DNA of 64,000 nucleotides from positions 372,001 to 436,000 of the forward strand of contig NZ_AUBB01000006.1 in assembly GCF_000429025.1 (NCBI RefSeq), given 5' to 3'. A program made the translations under genes and the position numbers. Positions 9,240 to 17,378 of the stretch are shown here, piece by piece. Below the pieces are notes generated by a model, which saw only the letters and a list, made by a program, of their open reading frames with translations, did no database searches and was not told the DNA's origin. Numbering within the stretch: position 1 is the first letter of the stretch; every line of letters starts with the position of its first letter. The stretch is from Actinospineispora spinosispora DSM 44797. Its GTDB lineage: Bacteria; Actinomycetota; Actinomycetes; Mycobacteriales; Pseudonocardiaceae.

Positions 9240-9719
9240 TTAGCGCCCTGGTGAGCCCAACCACACGGTCGAGTTACCGCCATCCCGGCGAACGTGGCCC
9301 TCGGCCGGCTCGGGCCCGGTGGCCAGCGCGCGCACCAGGAGCGCCACGACGCTCGCGGCGAAACCGACGCTCAGTAACAGGTGCAGCGCGAACTCGCTGT
9401 TGTCGTCCATGCTGAGGACGCCGAACCGGTTGTCCAGGAAACCGGTGTAGAGCGCCCAGCACTGGGCCGCGCCGATCACCGCGCCGGGCACCGTCGTCAT
9501 GGCACCCACCGACACGGCCACGACCGCCAGCAGCACCAGACCGATGTCCGGACCGGTGAGGGCGCCGAGGCAGGTCGCGACGATGCCCCAGCCGAATCCC
9601 AGCCCGCTTCCGCTCAACCCGGTGGTGCGTGGGAGTCGCCACGTCAACTCGCCGGGGCCGGTTCGGATTCGGTCGGTGGTGATCATCGGGGCGGTCATCG
9701 GTGGGCTCACCAACATCAC
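9240..9719 (-). CDS. Conserved four-helix membrane protein beside kdp
   Basis: Up to 159 residues from GTG at 9719; an ATG eight codons in (MTAPMITTDR) is an alternative start. Four hydrophobic segments are visible: GWGIVATCLGALTG, IGLVLLAVVAVSVGAMTTV, GAVIGAAQCWALYTGF and LHLLLSVGFAASVVALLV. The short loop DNRFGVLSMD lies between helices 3 and 4. I do not recognise a named function, but I recall similar proteins next to kdp genes in related actinobacteria. Transcription runs towards kdp, so it could sit upstream in the same transcript, though the 125-bp gap suggests a separate promoter. Confidence 0.7.
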   Translation of the reverse strand: MMLVSPPMTAPMITTDRIRTGPGELTWRLPRTTGLSGSGLGFGWGIVATCLGALTGPDIGLVLLAVVAVSVGAMTTVPGAVIGAAQCWALYTGFLDNRFGVLSMDDNSEFALHLLLSVGFAASVVALLVRALATGPEPAEGHVRRDGGNSTVWLGSPGR

Positions 9720-9961
9720 ATGTCACCTCAGCTCGCGCGAAGACGTCCAGGGTCCTCGCATGGCGAACGGGCGGCGTCCGATTTCGCGCGCTACTGACGA
9801 TCCACCCGAATCCTTGATGCTTTCTTAACGCGAGCTGTGAGCGCACTCATTCCGCCCCGAAGGGCCACTTACCGGCAGATCGGCCCGTATTGATGAATCG
9901 TTGAATACAACACGCCAGGTCAACGGGGTCGTTTGCTAAATCGAACGGCCGGTTTGTGCAG

Positions 9962-9974
9962 TAAACTTGATGTC
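9962..9974 (+). promoter_or_regulatory. Possible -10 box of a leaderless tetR transcript
   Basis: TAAACT (9962-9967) lies 7 bp before the ATG at 9975, and there is no Shine-Dalgarno sequence. That spacing puts the transcription start at or next to the start codon, as in leaderless actinobacterial mRNAs. No good -35 is seen. Confidence 0.45.
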
Positions 9975-10610
9975 ATGTCACCCGCGACGGAGGCAGGTCG
10001 CCGAGCACCCAGGCGTACGCAGGAGCAGCGCAGCACCGAGATGCGCCGCCGCATCCTGGACGCGACCGTGCAGTGCCTGCAGGACTTCGGCTACGTCGGA
10101 ACGACCACGGTACGGGTCGTCGAGCTCGCCGGGGTGACCCGAGGCGCGCTGGCGCATCACTTCGCGTCGAAGGCCGACATGGTGGCGGCGGCTGTCGGGC
10201 ACATCGCGGCATCCCGCACGCCCGACCTGTTCACCAAGCTCCAGAAGGCGCAGGAGACGGACGATCCGATCGACGCCGGTCTGGACCTGCTCTGGTCGGC
10301 ACATCAGGGACCGATCTTCATCGCGGTGGTCGAGCTGTGGGTCGCCGCCCGCACCGATCCGGACCTGCAGCGCCAGGTCGCCATGTTGGAGCAGGCGACG
10401 ACCGCGATGATCGTCGAGCTGGCCAAGGCCCTGTTCGGCGCTGAGGCCGGCCGCCCCGCGGTCCGCCATGCGATCTACACGGCGATGGACGCGGTCCGGG
10501 GCATCCTGCTCACGAGGATCGCCTCGCCGCAGTCGTCCCGGGAACCTGAGGCCCGCTGGCGCCGGGCCAAGGCCGACCTGCGCGTCCTGTTCGAACACGC
10601 CCTCGCCTGA
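9975..10610 (+). CDS. TetR-family transcriptional repressor
   Basis: 211 residues from the ATG at 9975 (MSPATEAGRR). A longer frame from 9933 exists but lacks a ribosome binding site. The N-terminal helix-turn-helix is clear: RRRILDATVQCLQDFGY, then TTVRVVELAGVTRGALAHHF and the following AS-KADMVAAAV. The C-terminal helical domain (about 85-211) should bind the ligand. It is convergent with the acyl-CoA ligase gene and separated from it by palindrome E. A role in controlling the neighbouring acyl-CoA cluster is plausible, but the palindrome before the thiolase gene is not repeated before this gene, so there is no direct link. Confidence 0.9.
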   Translation: MSPATEAGRRAPRRTQEQRSTEMRRRILDATVQCLQDFGYVGTTTVRVVELAGVTRGALAHHFASKADMVAAAVGHIAASRTPDLFTKLQKAQETDDPIDAGLDLLWSAHQGPIFIAVVELWVAARTDPDLQRQVAMLEQATTAMIVELAKALFGAEAGRPAVRHAIYTAMDAVRGILLTRIASPQSSREPEARWRRAKADLRVLFEHALA

Positions 10611-10630
10611 GCCCGCTCCTGTCCACCCCA

Positions 10631-10752
10631 CCCGCGAGTCGCGCCCCTCAGCACCGCGAGTCGGGCGCTACAGCCCACTGAGTCGGGCGCTCCGGCACCT
10701 CGTCGCGTGCTGAAATCCCCGACTCGGCGTGCTGAGAACCCCGACTCGCGGG
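10631..10752. repeat. Family E palindrome (GAGTCGGG type) between convergent genes
   Basis: Outer arms CCCGCGAGTCG (10631-10641) and CGACTCGCGGG (10742-10752) are exact complements. Inner arms CTCAGCAC-CGAGTCGG and CCGACTCG-GTGCTGAG also pair. It forms a long hairpin between tetR and the acyl-CoA ligase and overlaps the 3' end of the ligase gene. It may end transcription from both sides. Confidence 0.75.
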
Positions 10753-12549
10753 ATCGTCGTACAGGCGGTGGACCTCGGAGTGATAGCGCTCGGCGATGAC
10801 CCGGCGCTTCAGTTTCACCGTGGGGGTGAGCTCGCCCGTCGTGCTGCCCCACAGGTGGTCCAGCACGATCCAGCCACGGACCTGCTCCGCCCCGACCAGC
10901 CGGCGGTTGCCTGCCTCGACCGCCCGCGCGGCCTCGGCCTGGACCTCCGGGTGTGCCACGGCTTCATCGGGTGTGGCCGCCGGGATGCCCCGGTTCGCGC
11001 ACCAGTCCTGCCAACCGAACGGGTCGAGAGTCAGCAGCGCGACCAGGTAGGGGCGGTTGTCGCCGGACACGTACACCGGGCCGAGCAGGTCGGAGGCACC
11101 GGACAGGGCCAGCTCGACGTTCACCGGCGAGATGTTCCTGCCCTCCGAACTGATGATCATCTCTTTCTTGCGCCCGGTGATCCTCAGGTACCCGTCGGAG
11201 TCGAGCTCACCGAGGTCACCGGTGTGCAGCCAGCCATCGGGGTCGATCGCCTCGGCGGTCGCCTCCGGCCGGTTCAGGTAGCCCGGCGTGATGTTCGGCC
11301 CTCTGGCGAGGATCTCACCGTCGTCGCCGATCCGCAGCTCCATGCCGGGCAACGGGGTGCCCACGGTACCCGGACGCGGCACGCCGAGCGGGCTCGACGT
11401 GAGCACCGCACTCGTCTCGGTCATGCCGTACGTCTCGGCGATGGTGATCCCGATGCCCGTGAAGAACGCCAGTACCTCGGTGGACAGTGGCGCCGACCCG
11501 CTCGCCGCCATGACGAGCCGGTCCATTCCCAGAGCGGCCCGGATTCGTCCGAACACCAGGCGGTCCAGCACCGGATGCCCCAGCCGGGTGCGCAGGTCCG
11601 GTGCTCGCCGTGCCAGCGTCGCGCGTCCACTCGTGTCCGCCACCTGGAGAGCGATGCGGCCCAGCGCGCGCGTGACCGGGCTCGGATCACTCTGCGCGCG
11701 CTGCCTGATCGTGCTGTGGATCCTCTCCCAGACCCGGGGCACTCCCAGGAAGAAATGCGGCCGGACCGCCGGAAGCATCTCCCGCAGTTGTCCGAGGTCT
11801 CTCACGTAGGTGACGGTCGCCGCCTGCCGGCAGGCGAGATAGTGGCTGAACATGCGCTCGGCCACGTGCGCGAGCGGAACGTAGGACAGCCCCGAGCAGC
11901 CAGGCCCCGGCAGCGGACGACCGGCCTCCTCGGCGCGCGCAACGACCCCGTCCATCACGAACCGCACTCCCGCGTGCGTGATGATGGTGCCCTTCGGCTG
12001 ACCGGTGGTCCCGGAGGTGTAGACGATCGTGATCGGGTTGTCCGGGAGGACGGACGCCGTGGCCGTGTCCACCTCGACGCCGCGTTCCTCGAGCGCCGCG
12101 GTGTCGACGAGCCGATCGAACCGCAGCACGCCCGAGGGCGGATCGTCCTCGTCGAGCACGATCAGGTGGCGCAGGTCGGGCAGAACGCCCCGGATGCTGA
12201 GCCACAGCGGTAGCTGGTCGGCGTCGACGATCGCGACGACCGCCGCAAGGTCCTTCGCCAGGTATGCAAGATGCTCGGCCGCCAGGGTGGTGTGGAGGCT
12301 GGCAGGTACGGCACCGGCGTACAGCGCACCGACGTCGGAGTGCACGTGTTCGGCCCGGTTCACCATGTGCAGGCCGACGACCTCACCCGGCTCGACCCCG
12401 AGATCGAGCAGGGCGAGCGCGATGGCACGGGCCCGCCGCCGGTAGCCCGACCAGCTCAGCGACTCGTCCCCGTCGATCGTGGCGATCAGGTCCGGATGCT
12501 CCGCCGCGTTGCGGTCGATCAGGTCCAGCAGCGTTCCCGCGCCGGTCAT
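10648..12549 (-). CDS. Long-chain acyl-CoA synthetase (FadD15-like, ANL superfamily)
   Basis: 633 residues. ANL motifs seen: the P-loop IVYTSGTTGQPKGTIITH (about 172-190), AETYGMTET, the hinge region YLRITGRKKEMI and SSEGRNISPVNVE. It should activate a fatty or other carboxylic acid to its CoA ester, feeding the oxidation genes behind it. It starts 7 bp after the acyl-CoA dehydrogenase stop, so they are co-transcribed. The normal family end is near AERYHSEVHRLYDD. About 34 further residues are encoded by palindrome E and look like read-through, not a domain. Confidence 0.93.
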   Translation of the reverse strand: MTGAGTLLDLIDRNAAEHPDLIATIDGDESLSWSGYRRRARAIALALLDLGVEPGEVVGLHMVNRAEHVHSDVGALYAGAVPASLHTTLAAEHLAYLAKDLAAVVAIVDADQLPLWLSIRGVLPDLRHLIVLDEDDPPSGVLRFDRLVDTAALEERGVEVDTATASVLPDNPITIVYTSGTTGQPKGTIITHAGVRFVMDGVVARAEEAGRPLPGPGCSGLSYVPLAHVAERMFSHYLACRQAATVTYVRDLGQLREMLPAVRPHFFLGVPRVWERIHSTIRQRAQSDPSPVTRALGRIALQVADTSGRATLARRAPDLRTRLGHPVLDRLVFGRIRAALGMDRLVMAASGSAPLSTEVLAFFTGIGITIAETYGMTETSAVLTSSPLGVPRPGTVGTPLPGMELRIGDDGEILARGPNITPGYLNRPEATAEAIDPDGWLHTGDLGELDSDGYLRITGRKKEMIISSEGRNISPVNVELALSGASDLLGPVYVSGDNRPYLVALLTLDPFGWQDWCANRGIPAATPDEAVAHPEVQAEAARAVEAGNRRLVGAEQVRGWIVLDHLWGSTTGELTPTVKLKRRVIAERYHSEVHRLYDDPASRGSQHAESGISARDEVPERPTQWAVAPDSRC

Positions 12550-12556
12550 CGCGTCG

Positions 12557-13792
12557 TCACGCCAGGAGGCCCTTCGCTATGTGGGTGACCTGAATCTCGT
12601 TGCTGCCAGCGTAGATCATCAGCGACTTCGCGTCCCTGGCCAGCTGCTCGACCCGGTACTCGGCCATGTAGCCGTTGCCGCCGAACAGCTGCACCGCCTC
12701 CATCGCCACCTCGGTCGCCGCCTCCGAGGAGTACAGCTTCATCGCGGACGCCTCGGCCAGTGAGATCGTCTTGCCAGCACGCTGTTTCTCGATGCCCGCG
12801 AACACCATGTTCTGCACGTTGATCCGGGCGATCTCCATCTTCGCCAGCTTCAGCTGGATCAGCTGGAAGCGGCCGATCTCCTGGCCCCACAGCTTCCGCG
12901 TCTTCGCGTAGTCCACGCACAGCCGGTGACACTCGTTGATGATGCCCAGAGCCAGGGACGCGACGCCGATGCGTTCCACGGTGAACCCGGACCGCACCTC
13001 GTCCTTGCTGTCCCCGACCTCGACGCTCGGTTCCGTCTCGCCGAGCAGCCGGTCGCGGCCGAGCCGGACGTTGTCGAAGAACAGCTCACCCGTCGGCGAG
13101 GACATCATGCCCATCTTCTTGAACGCCTTGCCCTGGGTGAGGCCAGGCATGCCCTTGTCCAGCACGAACGTCAGCACCTTGCGGTCGCGTTTCTCACCGG
13201 CGCCGCCGTCGTCGAGCTTGGCGAACACGACGATCACGTCGGCGTCGGGACCGTTCGTGATGAAGGTCTTCTGTCCGTTGAGCAGGTAGTCGTCACCGTC
13301 GCGGCGCACGTAGGACTTCATCCCGCCGAACGCGTCGGAACCGGAGTCCGGCTCGGTGATCGCCCACGCGCCCACGTGCTCGAAGGTGGCCAGCTTGGGC
13401 AGCCACCGTTCCTTCTGCGCAAGCGTTCCCTTCGACCTGATCGTCGCGGCGGTGAGCCCGAGGCTGACGCCGATCGAGGCGATGATCCCGAGGCTGACCC
13501 CGGCGAGCTCGCTGGCCAGCAGCGCCATCATCGACTCCTGGCCGTTGCTCGACGAGCCCTGTTTCTCCGCTCGGAGTTCACCTGCTTCCTTGGCCCGTTG
13601 TTTCGCCAGCATCTTCTCCGTGGCCTGTGCGGCCATCGTGTCGATGCCGAACGCGGCGAACAGCTTGCGGATGATGTCGTAGGGCGGAAGCTCACCGCTC
13701 TCGAGCTGGTCGAGGTGCGGGCGGATCTCCTTGTCCACGAAGTCCCGGATCGCCTGGCGGATCATCAGGTCGGTATCGGACCACTCGATCAT
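12557..13792 (-). CDS. Acyl-CoA dehydrogenase
   Basis: 411 residues from the ATG at 13792 (MIEWSDTDLM). The upstream in-frame extension overlaps the SDR gene and is rejected. Seen: AWAITEPDSGSDAFG, TGELFFDNV, and the C-terminal LFGGNGYMAEY. The flavin-dependent alpha,beta-dehydrogenation of an acyl-CoA is expected. The usual C-terminal catalytic Glu (IYEGT) is replaced by Ala395 (IYAGSNEIQ); Glu273 in TVERIGVAS is at the place of the base in isovaleryl-CoA dehydrogenase. A polar insert (about 60-88, AKQRAKEAGELRAEKQGSSS) is unusual. It lies 4 bp after the SDR gene. Confidence 0.93.
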   Translation of the reverse strand: MIEWSDTDLMIRQAIRDFVDKEIRPHLDQLESGELPPYDIIRKLFAAFGIDTMAAQATEKMLAKQRAKEAGELRAEKQGSSSNGQESMMALLASELAGVSLGIIASIGVSLGLTAATIRSKGTLAQKERWLPKLATFEHVGAWAITEPDSGSDAFGGMKSYVRRDGDDYLLNGQKTFITNGPDADVIVVFAKLDDGGAGEKRDRKVLTFVLDKGMPGLTQGKAFKKMGMMSSPTGELFFDNVRLGRDRLLGETEPSVEVGDSKDEVRSGFTVERIGVASLALGIINECHRLCVDYAKTRKLWGQEIGRFQLIQLKLAKMEIARINVQNMVFAGIEKQRAGKTISLAEASAMKLYSSEAATEVAMEAVQLFGGNGYMAEYRVEQLARDAKSLMIYAGSNEIQVTHIAKGLLA

Positions 13793-13796
13793 GGCG

Positions 13797-14675
13797 TCAC
13801 ACCCATTCGGCCAGGCGGGCGTCGACGTCGTCGATCGTCCACGGTTGTTCGGACTCGGTGCTGTCCGCGACGGTCCACCCTTGCAGCTTCTGGATGGAAC
13901 CGCCCTGTACGGCGAACACCTGCCCGGTGTGCGGGCACTTCTCCCCTGCCAGATACGCGACCAGCGGGGCGATGTTGGCCGGCGAGAACATGTCGAACTC
14001 ACCGTCCTCGACCTCCTGGGCGAAGATCGCGCCCATGCCGGGTGTGGCCAGCGTGAGCCGGGTGCGCGCGATCGGCGCGATCGCGTTGACCCGCACGCCG
14101 TACCGTTCCAGCTCCTCCGCGGCGACCAGGGTCAGCGCGGCGATCCCTGCTTTCGCGGCGCCGTAGTTGGCCTGGCCGGCGTTCGGCAGCGTCACCCCGG
14201 ACGCGGAGCAGGTGTTGATCACCGAGGCGCTCGGTTGTTCACCGGCCTTGGACCGGGCCTTCCAGTGGGCGGCCGCGTGGTGCAGCACCGCCGCGTGTCC
14301 CTTGAGATGCACCGTGATGACCGAGTCCCACTGCGCTTCCTCGATCCCGGCGAGGAACGCATCACGCAGGATGCCCGCGTTGTTCACCACCACGTCGAGC
14401 CGGCCGAACTCCCCGACCGCCTGCTCGACCAGCGCTTTCGCGCCCGCCCAGGTCGACACGTCGTCCGTGTTGGCGACCGCCGTCCCGCCCACGGCACGGA
14501 TCTCCGCCGCGACCTGTTCGGCTGGTCCGGCGTCGGCGCCCTCGCCGTCGTTGCCTCCGCCGAGGTCGTTGACGACGACCTCGGCGCCCTCGGCGGCGAA
14601 CAGCAACGCGTGTTCCCGCCCGATGCCTCGGCCGGCCCCGGTGATGACCGCGACGCGTCCGTCCAGTGTCCCCAT
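13797..14675 (-). CDS. SDR-family 3-hydroxyacyl-CoA dehydrogenase (17-beta-HSD4-like)
   Basis: 292 residues from the ATG at 14675 (MGTLDGRVAV), preceded by AAGGAA. The longer frame runs through palindrome C1 and is rejected. Seen: the NAD-binding TGAGRGIG, DLGGGNDGEG, VNNAGILRD, and the active-site YGAAKAGI. The GRGIGREHALLFAAEGAEVVVNDLGG style start resembles the dehydrogenase part of multifunctional enzyme type 2. It probably oxidises the 3-hydroxyacyl-CoA made by the MaoC hydratase encoded just upstream. Confidence 0.9.
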   Translation of the reverse strand: MGTLDGRVAVITGAGRGIGREHALLFAAEGAEVVVNDLGGGNDGEGADAGPAEQVAAEIRAVGGTAVANTDDVSTWAGAKALVEQAVGEFGRLDVVVNNAGILRDAFLAGIEEAQWDSVITVHLKGHAAVLHHAAAHWKARSKAGEQPSASVINTCSASGVTLPNAGQANYGAAKAGIAALTLVAAEELERYGVRVNAIAPIARTRLTLATPGMGAIFAQEVEDGEFDMFSPANIAPLVAYLAGEKCPHTGQVFAVQGGSIQKLQGWTVADSTESEQPWTIDDVDARLAEWV

Positions 14676-14698
14676 GTTCAACAGTTCCTTCCCGGAGA

Positions 14699-14746
14699 AC
14701 CCGTGAGTGCCGCGGCCGCCTATGACCGGCCGCGGCACTCACGGGT
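14699..14746. repeat. Family C hairpin (GTGAGTG type), between maoC and SDR genes
   Basis: A perfect 20-bp inverted repeat (ACCCGTGAGTGCCGCGGCCG and its complement) with an 8-bp loop. It sits just after the MaoC-like gene stop, inside a same-strand gene run, unlike most other copies. It may terminate or attenuate the upstream transcript. The copy at 36481 has nearly the same arms. Confidence 0.85.
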
Positions 14747-14747
14747 G

Positions 14748-15608
14748 TCAGTCGGCGATCTCGGCCAGGCCGTCCTTGATCACTACGGTGTCGCCGACCT
14801 TCGTCTCGAAGCAGTAGGTGGTGATGCCACCGGTGGAGCTCCCGCGCCAGATCGTCGTGGTGATGTCCTGACCGGGCAGCACCGGCTTGGCGAACCGCAC
14901 CGCGAGCCTGCGCAGCCGCGACACGTCAGACCCGCCGACCTCGGTGAGCACACCCCACGCGGTGAACGCCTGCATGCACAGACCGTGCGCGATGATTCCC
15001 GGCAGTCCGGAGTCGCGGGCCACCTCGTCGTCGAGATGGATCGGCATCGGGTCACCGGCGGCGGGCCCGTAGCGGTAGGTCTGGTCGTCGTCGACGTGCT
15101 GGGTGATCGCGGCGACCGGCGCCTGCTCACGCAGCGACTCGTCGAACCGGTGGTCCGGCGCCAGCGTGCCGACCGCGTCGCCGTTGTCGAAGCCCCGGAC
15201 GAACAGGGTCACGTGCTGCTCGTTGACCAGCACTCCGTCCTGGTCGCGGCACTCCAGATGGACACAGGCCGCGGTCCCGTTCGGCTGACCGCGCCAGCCG
15301 GTCATGGCCGCTCTGGACAGCAGTACGTCACCGGGCCGGATCGGTCGGTGGAACCGGAAGTCCTGCTCACCGTGCAGCATCCGGCCGAACAGATGTAACG
15401 GCACCACCTCGAGCGCGGGCTCCATCAGCGCCTGGAACACCGGGACGATCGCGAACACCGGGTTGGCGGCGTCCCCCGCGCGATGCGCGGGGATGGGATC
15501 GTTGGTGGCCTCGGCGTAGGCGACCATCCGTTCGCGGGTGACCTCGAAGCTCGTCTCCTCGGTCCAGACGTCCAGCCCGCTCTTGTCGAACCTCGGCTCC
15601 TCGCTCAT
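14748..15608 (-). CDS. MaoC-family double hot-dog enoyl-CoA hydratase
   Basis: 286 residues. The N-terminal half (about 10-135) is a degenerate hot-dog domain with the FRFHRPIRPGDVL segment. The C-terminal half carries the hydratase 2 motif: YRYGPAAGDPMPIHLDDEVARDSGLPGIIAHGL is seen in parts around residues 185-220, with Asp and His of D-P-x-H. It should add water to trans-2-enoyl-CoA giving the (R)-3-hydroxyacyl-CoA for the SDR. Its ATG overlaps the stop of the SRPBCC gene by 4 bp. Confidence 0.9.
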   Translation of the reverse strand: MSEEPRFDKSGLDVWTEETSFEVTRERMVAYAEATNDPIPAHRAGDAANPVFAIVPVFQALMEPALEVVPLHLFGRMLHGEQDFRFHRPIRPGDVLLSRAAMTGWRGQPNGTAACVHLECRDQDGVLVNEQHVTLFVRGFDNGDAVGTLAPDHRFDESLREQAPVAAITQHVDDDQTYRYGPAAGDPMPIHLDDEVARDSGLPGIIAHGLCMQAFTAWGVLTEVGGSDVSRLRRLAVRFAKPVLPGQDITTTIWRGSSTGGITTYCFETKVGDTVVIKDGLAEIAD

Positions 15609-16039
15609 CCGAGGAGCTCGGCGAACTTCTCCAGGGACGTGTCCAGGTTCTTCTTGCCGTCCTTCTCGACGGCCTTGCCGAGCGCTCCGACGATCATCTG
15701 ACCCTCGAACGTGGCGTCGATGGTCGCGGTCGACCCCCCGTTGCCGTCGGACGCGACCGACAGTCCGAAGCTCACCTTCACCCCGGCCATGCCGGTGCCG
15801 GAGATGAGCAGCCTGTTCGGGGCGTCGAACTCGTCGACGGTCCAGGTGATCGTGTTGGGCATGCCCAGCATCGTGACCACCTCGGCGGCCTGTGCACCCT
15901 TGCTGAACCGCTCGGGCACGTCACCCTTCCACTTGGTGTGGATGGTGAGCCACTTCTCGAAGTTGTTCGGGTTGGAGAACTCGTCCCACACCTTCTCCGG
16001 CGTGGCGGCGATGTCGACCGACGAGGCGATCTTGCCCAT
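15605..16039 (-). CDS. SRPBCC (START-like) ligand-binding protein
   Basis: 144 residues from the ATG at 16039 (MGKIASSVDI); the longer upstream frame overlaps the thiolase gene. The fold signature is IAATPEKVWDEFSNPNNFEKWL at the start, a central FDAPNRLLISG and a long C-terminal amphipathic helix. Such proteins hold hydrophobic ligands. Lying between thiolase and hydratase and overlapping the latter, it may bind or deliver a bulky acyl substrate; this is inference. Confidence 0.85.
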   Translation of the reverse strand: MGKIASSVDIAATPEKVWDEFSNPNNFEKWLTIHTKWKGDVPERFSKGAQAAEVVTMLGMPNTITWTVDEFDAPNRLLISGTGMAGVKVSFGLSVASDGNGGSTATIDATFEGQMIVGALGKAVEKDGKKNLDTSLEKFAELLG

Positions 16040-16050
16040 GCGAGGGTGTC

Positions 16051-17238
16051 CTATCTCGGGAGTTGGTAGGCGGTGACCACGGCGGCGCCGCCGAGGCCGA
16101 TGTTGTGCTGCAGCGCGGCGGTCACGTCCGGGACCTGGCGTTTGGCCGCGGTGCCACGCAGCTGCCAGGTCAGTTCGGCGCACTGGGCGAGGCCGGTGGC
16201 GCCCAGTGGATGTCCCTTCGAGATCAGCCCGCCGGAGGGATTGACCACCCACCTGCCGCCGTAGGTGGTGTCGTCGTCGTCCACCAACCTGCCCGCCTCA
16301 CCTTCGGCGCACAGGCCGAGCGCTTCGTAGGTGAGCAGCTCGTTGGCGGAGAAGCAGTCGTGCAGCTCGATGACCTGGAAATCCTCCGGCCCGAGGCCCG
16401 ACTGCTCGTAGGCCTGGAGCGCGGCCTGACGGCTCATGTCGTAGCCGACGAGGTTCTTAGCGGTGCCGTCGAAGGTCGAGGCGAAGTCGGTCGTCATCGA
16501 CTGCCCGACGATCTCCACGGCCCGCCCGGCGAGATCGTGCCGGTCGACGAACGCCGCACTGGCCAGCACCACCGCGCCGGAACCGTCCGAGGTCGGCGAG
16601 CACTGCAGCTTGGTCAGCGGGTCGTAGACCATGCGCGACTGCTGAATCTCTTGGAGCGTGTACGCGTCCTGGAACTGCGCATACGGGTTGTTGACCGAAT
16701 GCCGGTGGTTCTTGTGGCCGATCTTGGCGAAGTGCTCGGCCGTGGTGCCGTGCTCCTTCATGTGCTCGCGCCCGGCGGCACCGAACATCCACGGCGCGGG
16801 CGGGAAGAGCACCTCGGAGATCTCGGCGAGCGCCTGGATGTGCTTCATCATCGGCTGCTCGCGGTCCTCATAGGTGGCGCTGAGCGAGCCCGGCTGCATC
16901 TTCTCGAAACCGAGCGCCAGTACGCAGTCGGCGCGGCCGCCCCGGATCGCTTCGGCGGCCAGGTACAGCGCGGTCGAGCCGGTCGAGCAGTTGTTGTTGA
17001 CGTTGACCACCGGTATGCCGGTCATGCCCAGCTCGTAGACCGCACGCTGCCCCGACGTCGACTCACCGTAGACGTACCCGACGTACGCGCTCTGGATCTG
17101 CTCGAACCCGATACCGGCGTCGGTGAGCGCGTTCGTCCCGGATTCCTTGGCCATCGCCGGGTAGTCCCAGCCTTCACGACGGCCGGGTTTCTCGAACTTC
17201 GTCATCCCGACGCCGATGACGTACACCGGTGCGACCAT
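16051..17238 (-). CDS. SCP-x-type thiolase (nonspecific lipid-transfer thiolase family)
   Basis: 395 residues. The nucleophilic Cys84 lies in [11 protein letters not shown]. Other motifs are the family HDCF ([10 protein letters not shown]) and [10 protein letters not shown], and the C-terminal [12 protein letters not shown] typical of SCP-x thiolases. It should cleave 3-ketoacyl-CoA, perhaps with branched or sterol-like chains as for related actinobacterial enzymes. It is the first gene of the minus-strand acyl-CoA cluster, and a strong palindrome lies 17 bp before its start. Confidence 0.92.
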   Translation of the reverse strand: MVAPVYVIGVGMTKFEKPGRREGWDYPAMAKESGTNALTDAGIGFEQIQSAYVGYVYGESTSGQRAVYELGMTGIPVVNVNNNCSTGSTALYLAAEAIRGGRADCVLALGFEKMQPGSLSATYEDREQPMMKHIQALAEISEVLFPPAPWMFGAAGREHMKEHGTTAEHFAKIGHKNHRHSVNNPYAQFQDAYTLQEIQQSRMVYDPLTKLQCSPTSDGSGAVVLASAAFVDRHDLAGRAVEIVGQSMTTDFASTFDGTAKNLVGYDMSRQAALQAYEQSGLGPEDFQVIELHDCFSANELLTYEALGLCAEGEAGRLVDDDDTTYGGRWVVNPSGGLISKGHPLGATGLAQCAELTWQLRGTAAKRQVPDVTAALQHNIGLGGAAVVTAYQLPR

Positions 17239-17254
17239 CAGGCGCCCTCCTCAT

Positions 17255-17280
17255 TTACATGCAGCTTTGCCTGTATGTAA
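17255..17280. promoter_or_regulatory. Operator-like palindrome before the thiolase operon
   Basis: TTACATGCAG-N6-CTGTATGTAA: 10-bp arms with one mismatch, 17-42 bp upstream of the thiolase start and about 100 bp upstream of the divergent hydrolase. Size and symmetry suit a TetR-type repressor dimer pair. The regulator is unknown; the nearby TetR (9975) is one candidate. Confidence 0.6.
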
Positions 17281-17378
17281 ACACAGCTCGCCGAGCACTG
17301 GCAAGTAGCGAGACAGAGCAGGAGGAGTACAGCAAGAAAGGCTTGACTACATACCGGCAACTGTGCACGAATAGCGGG

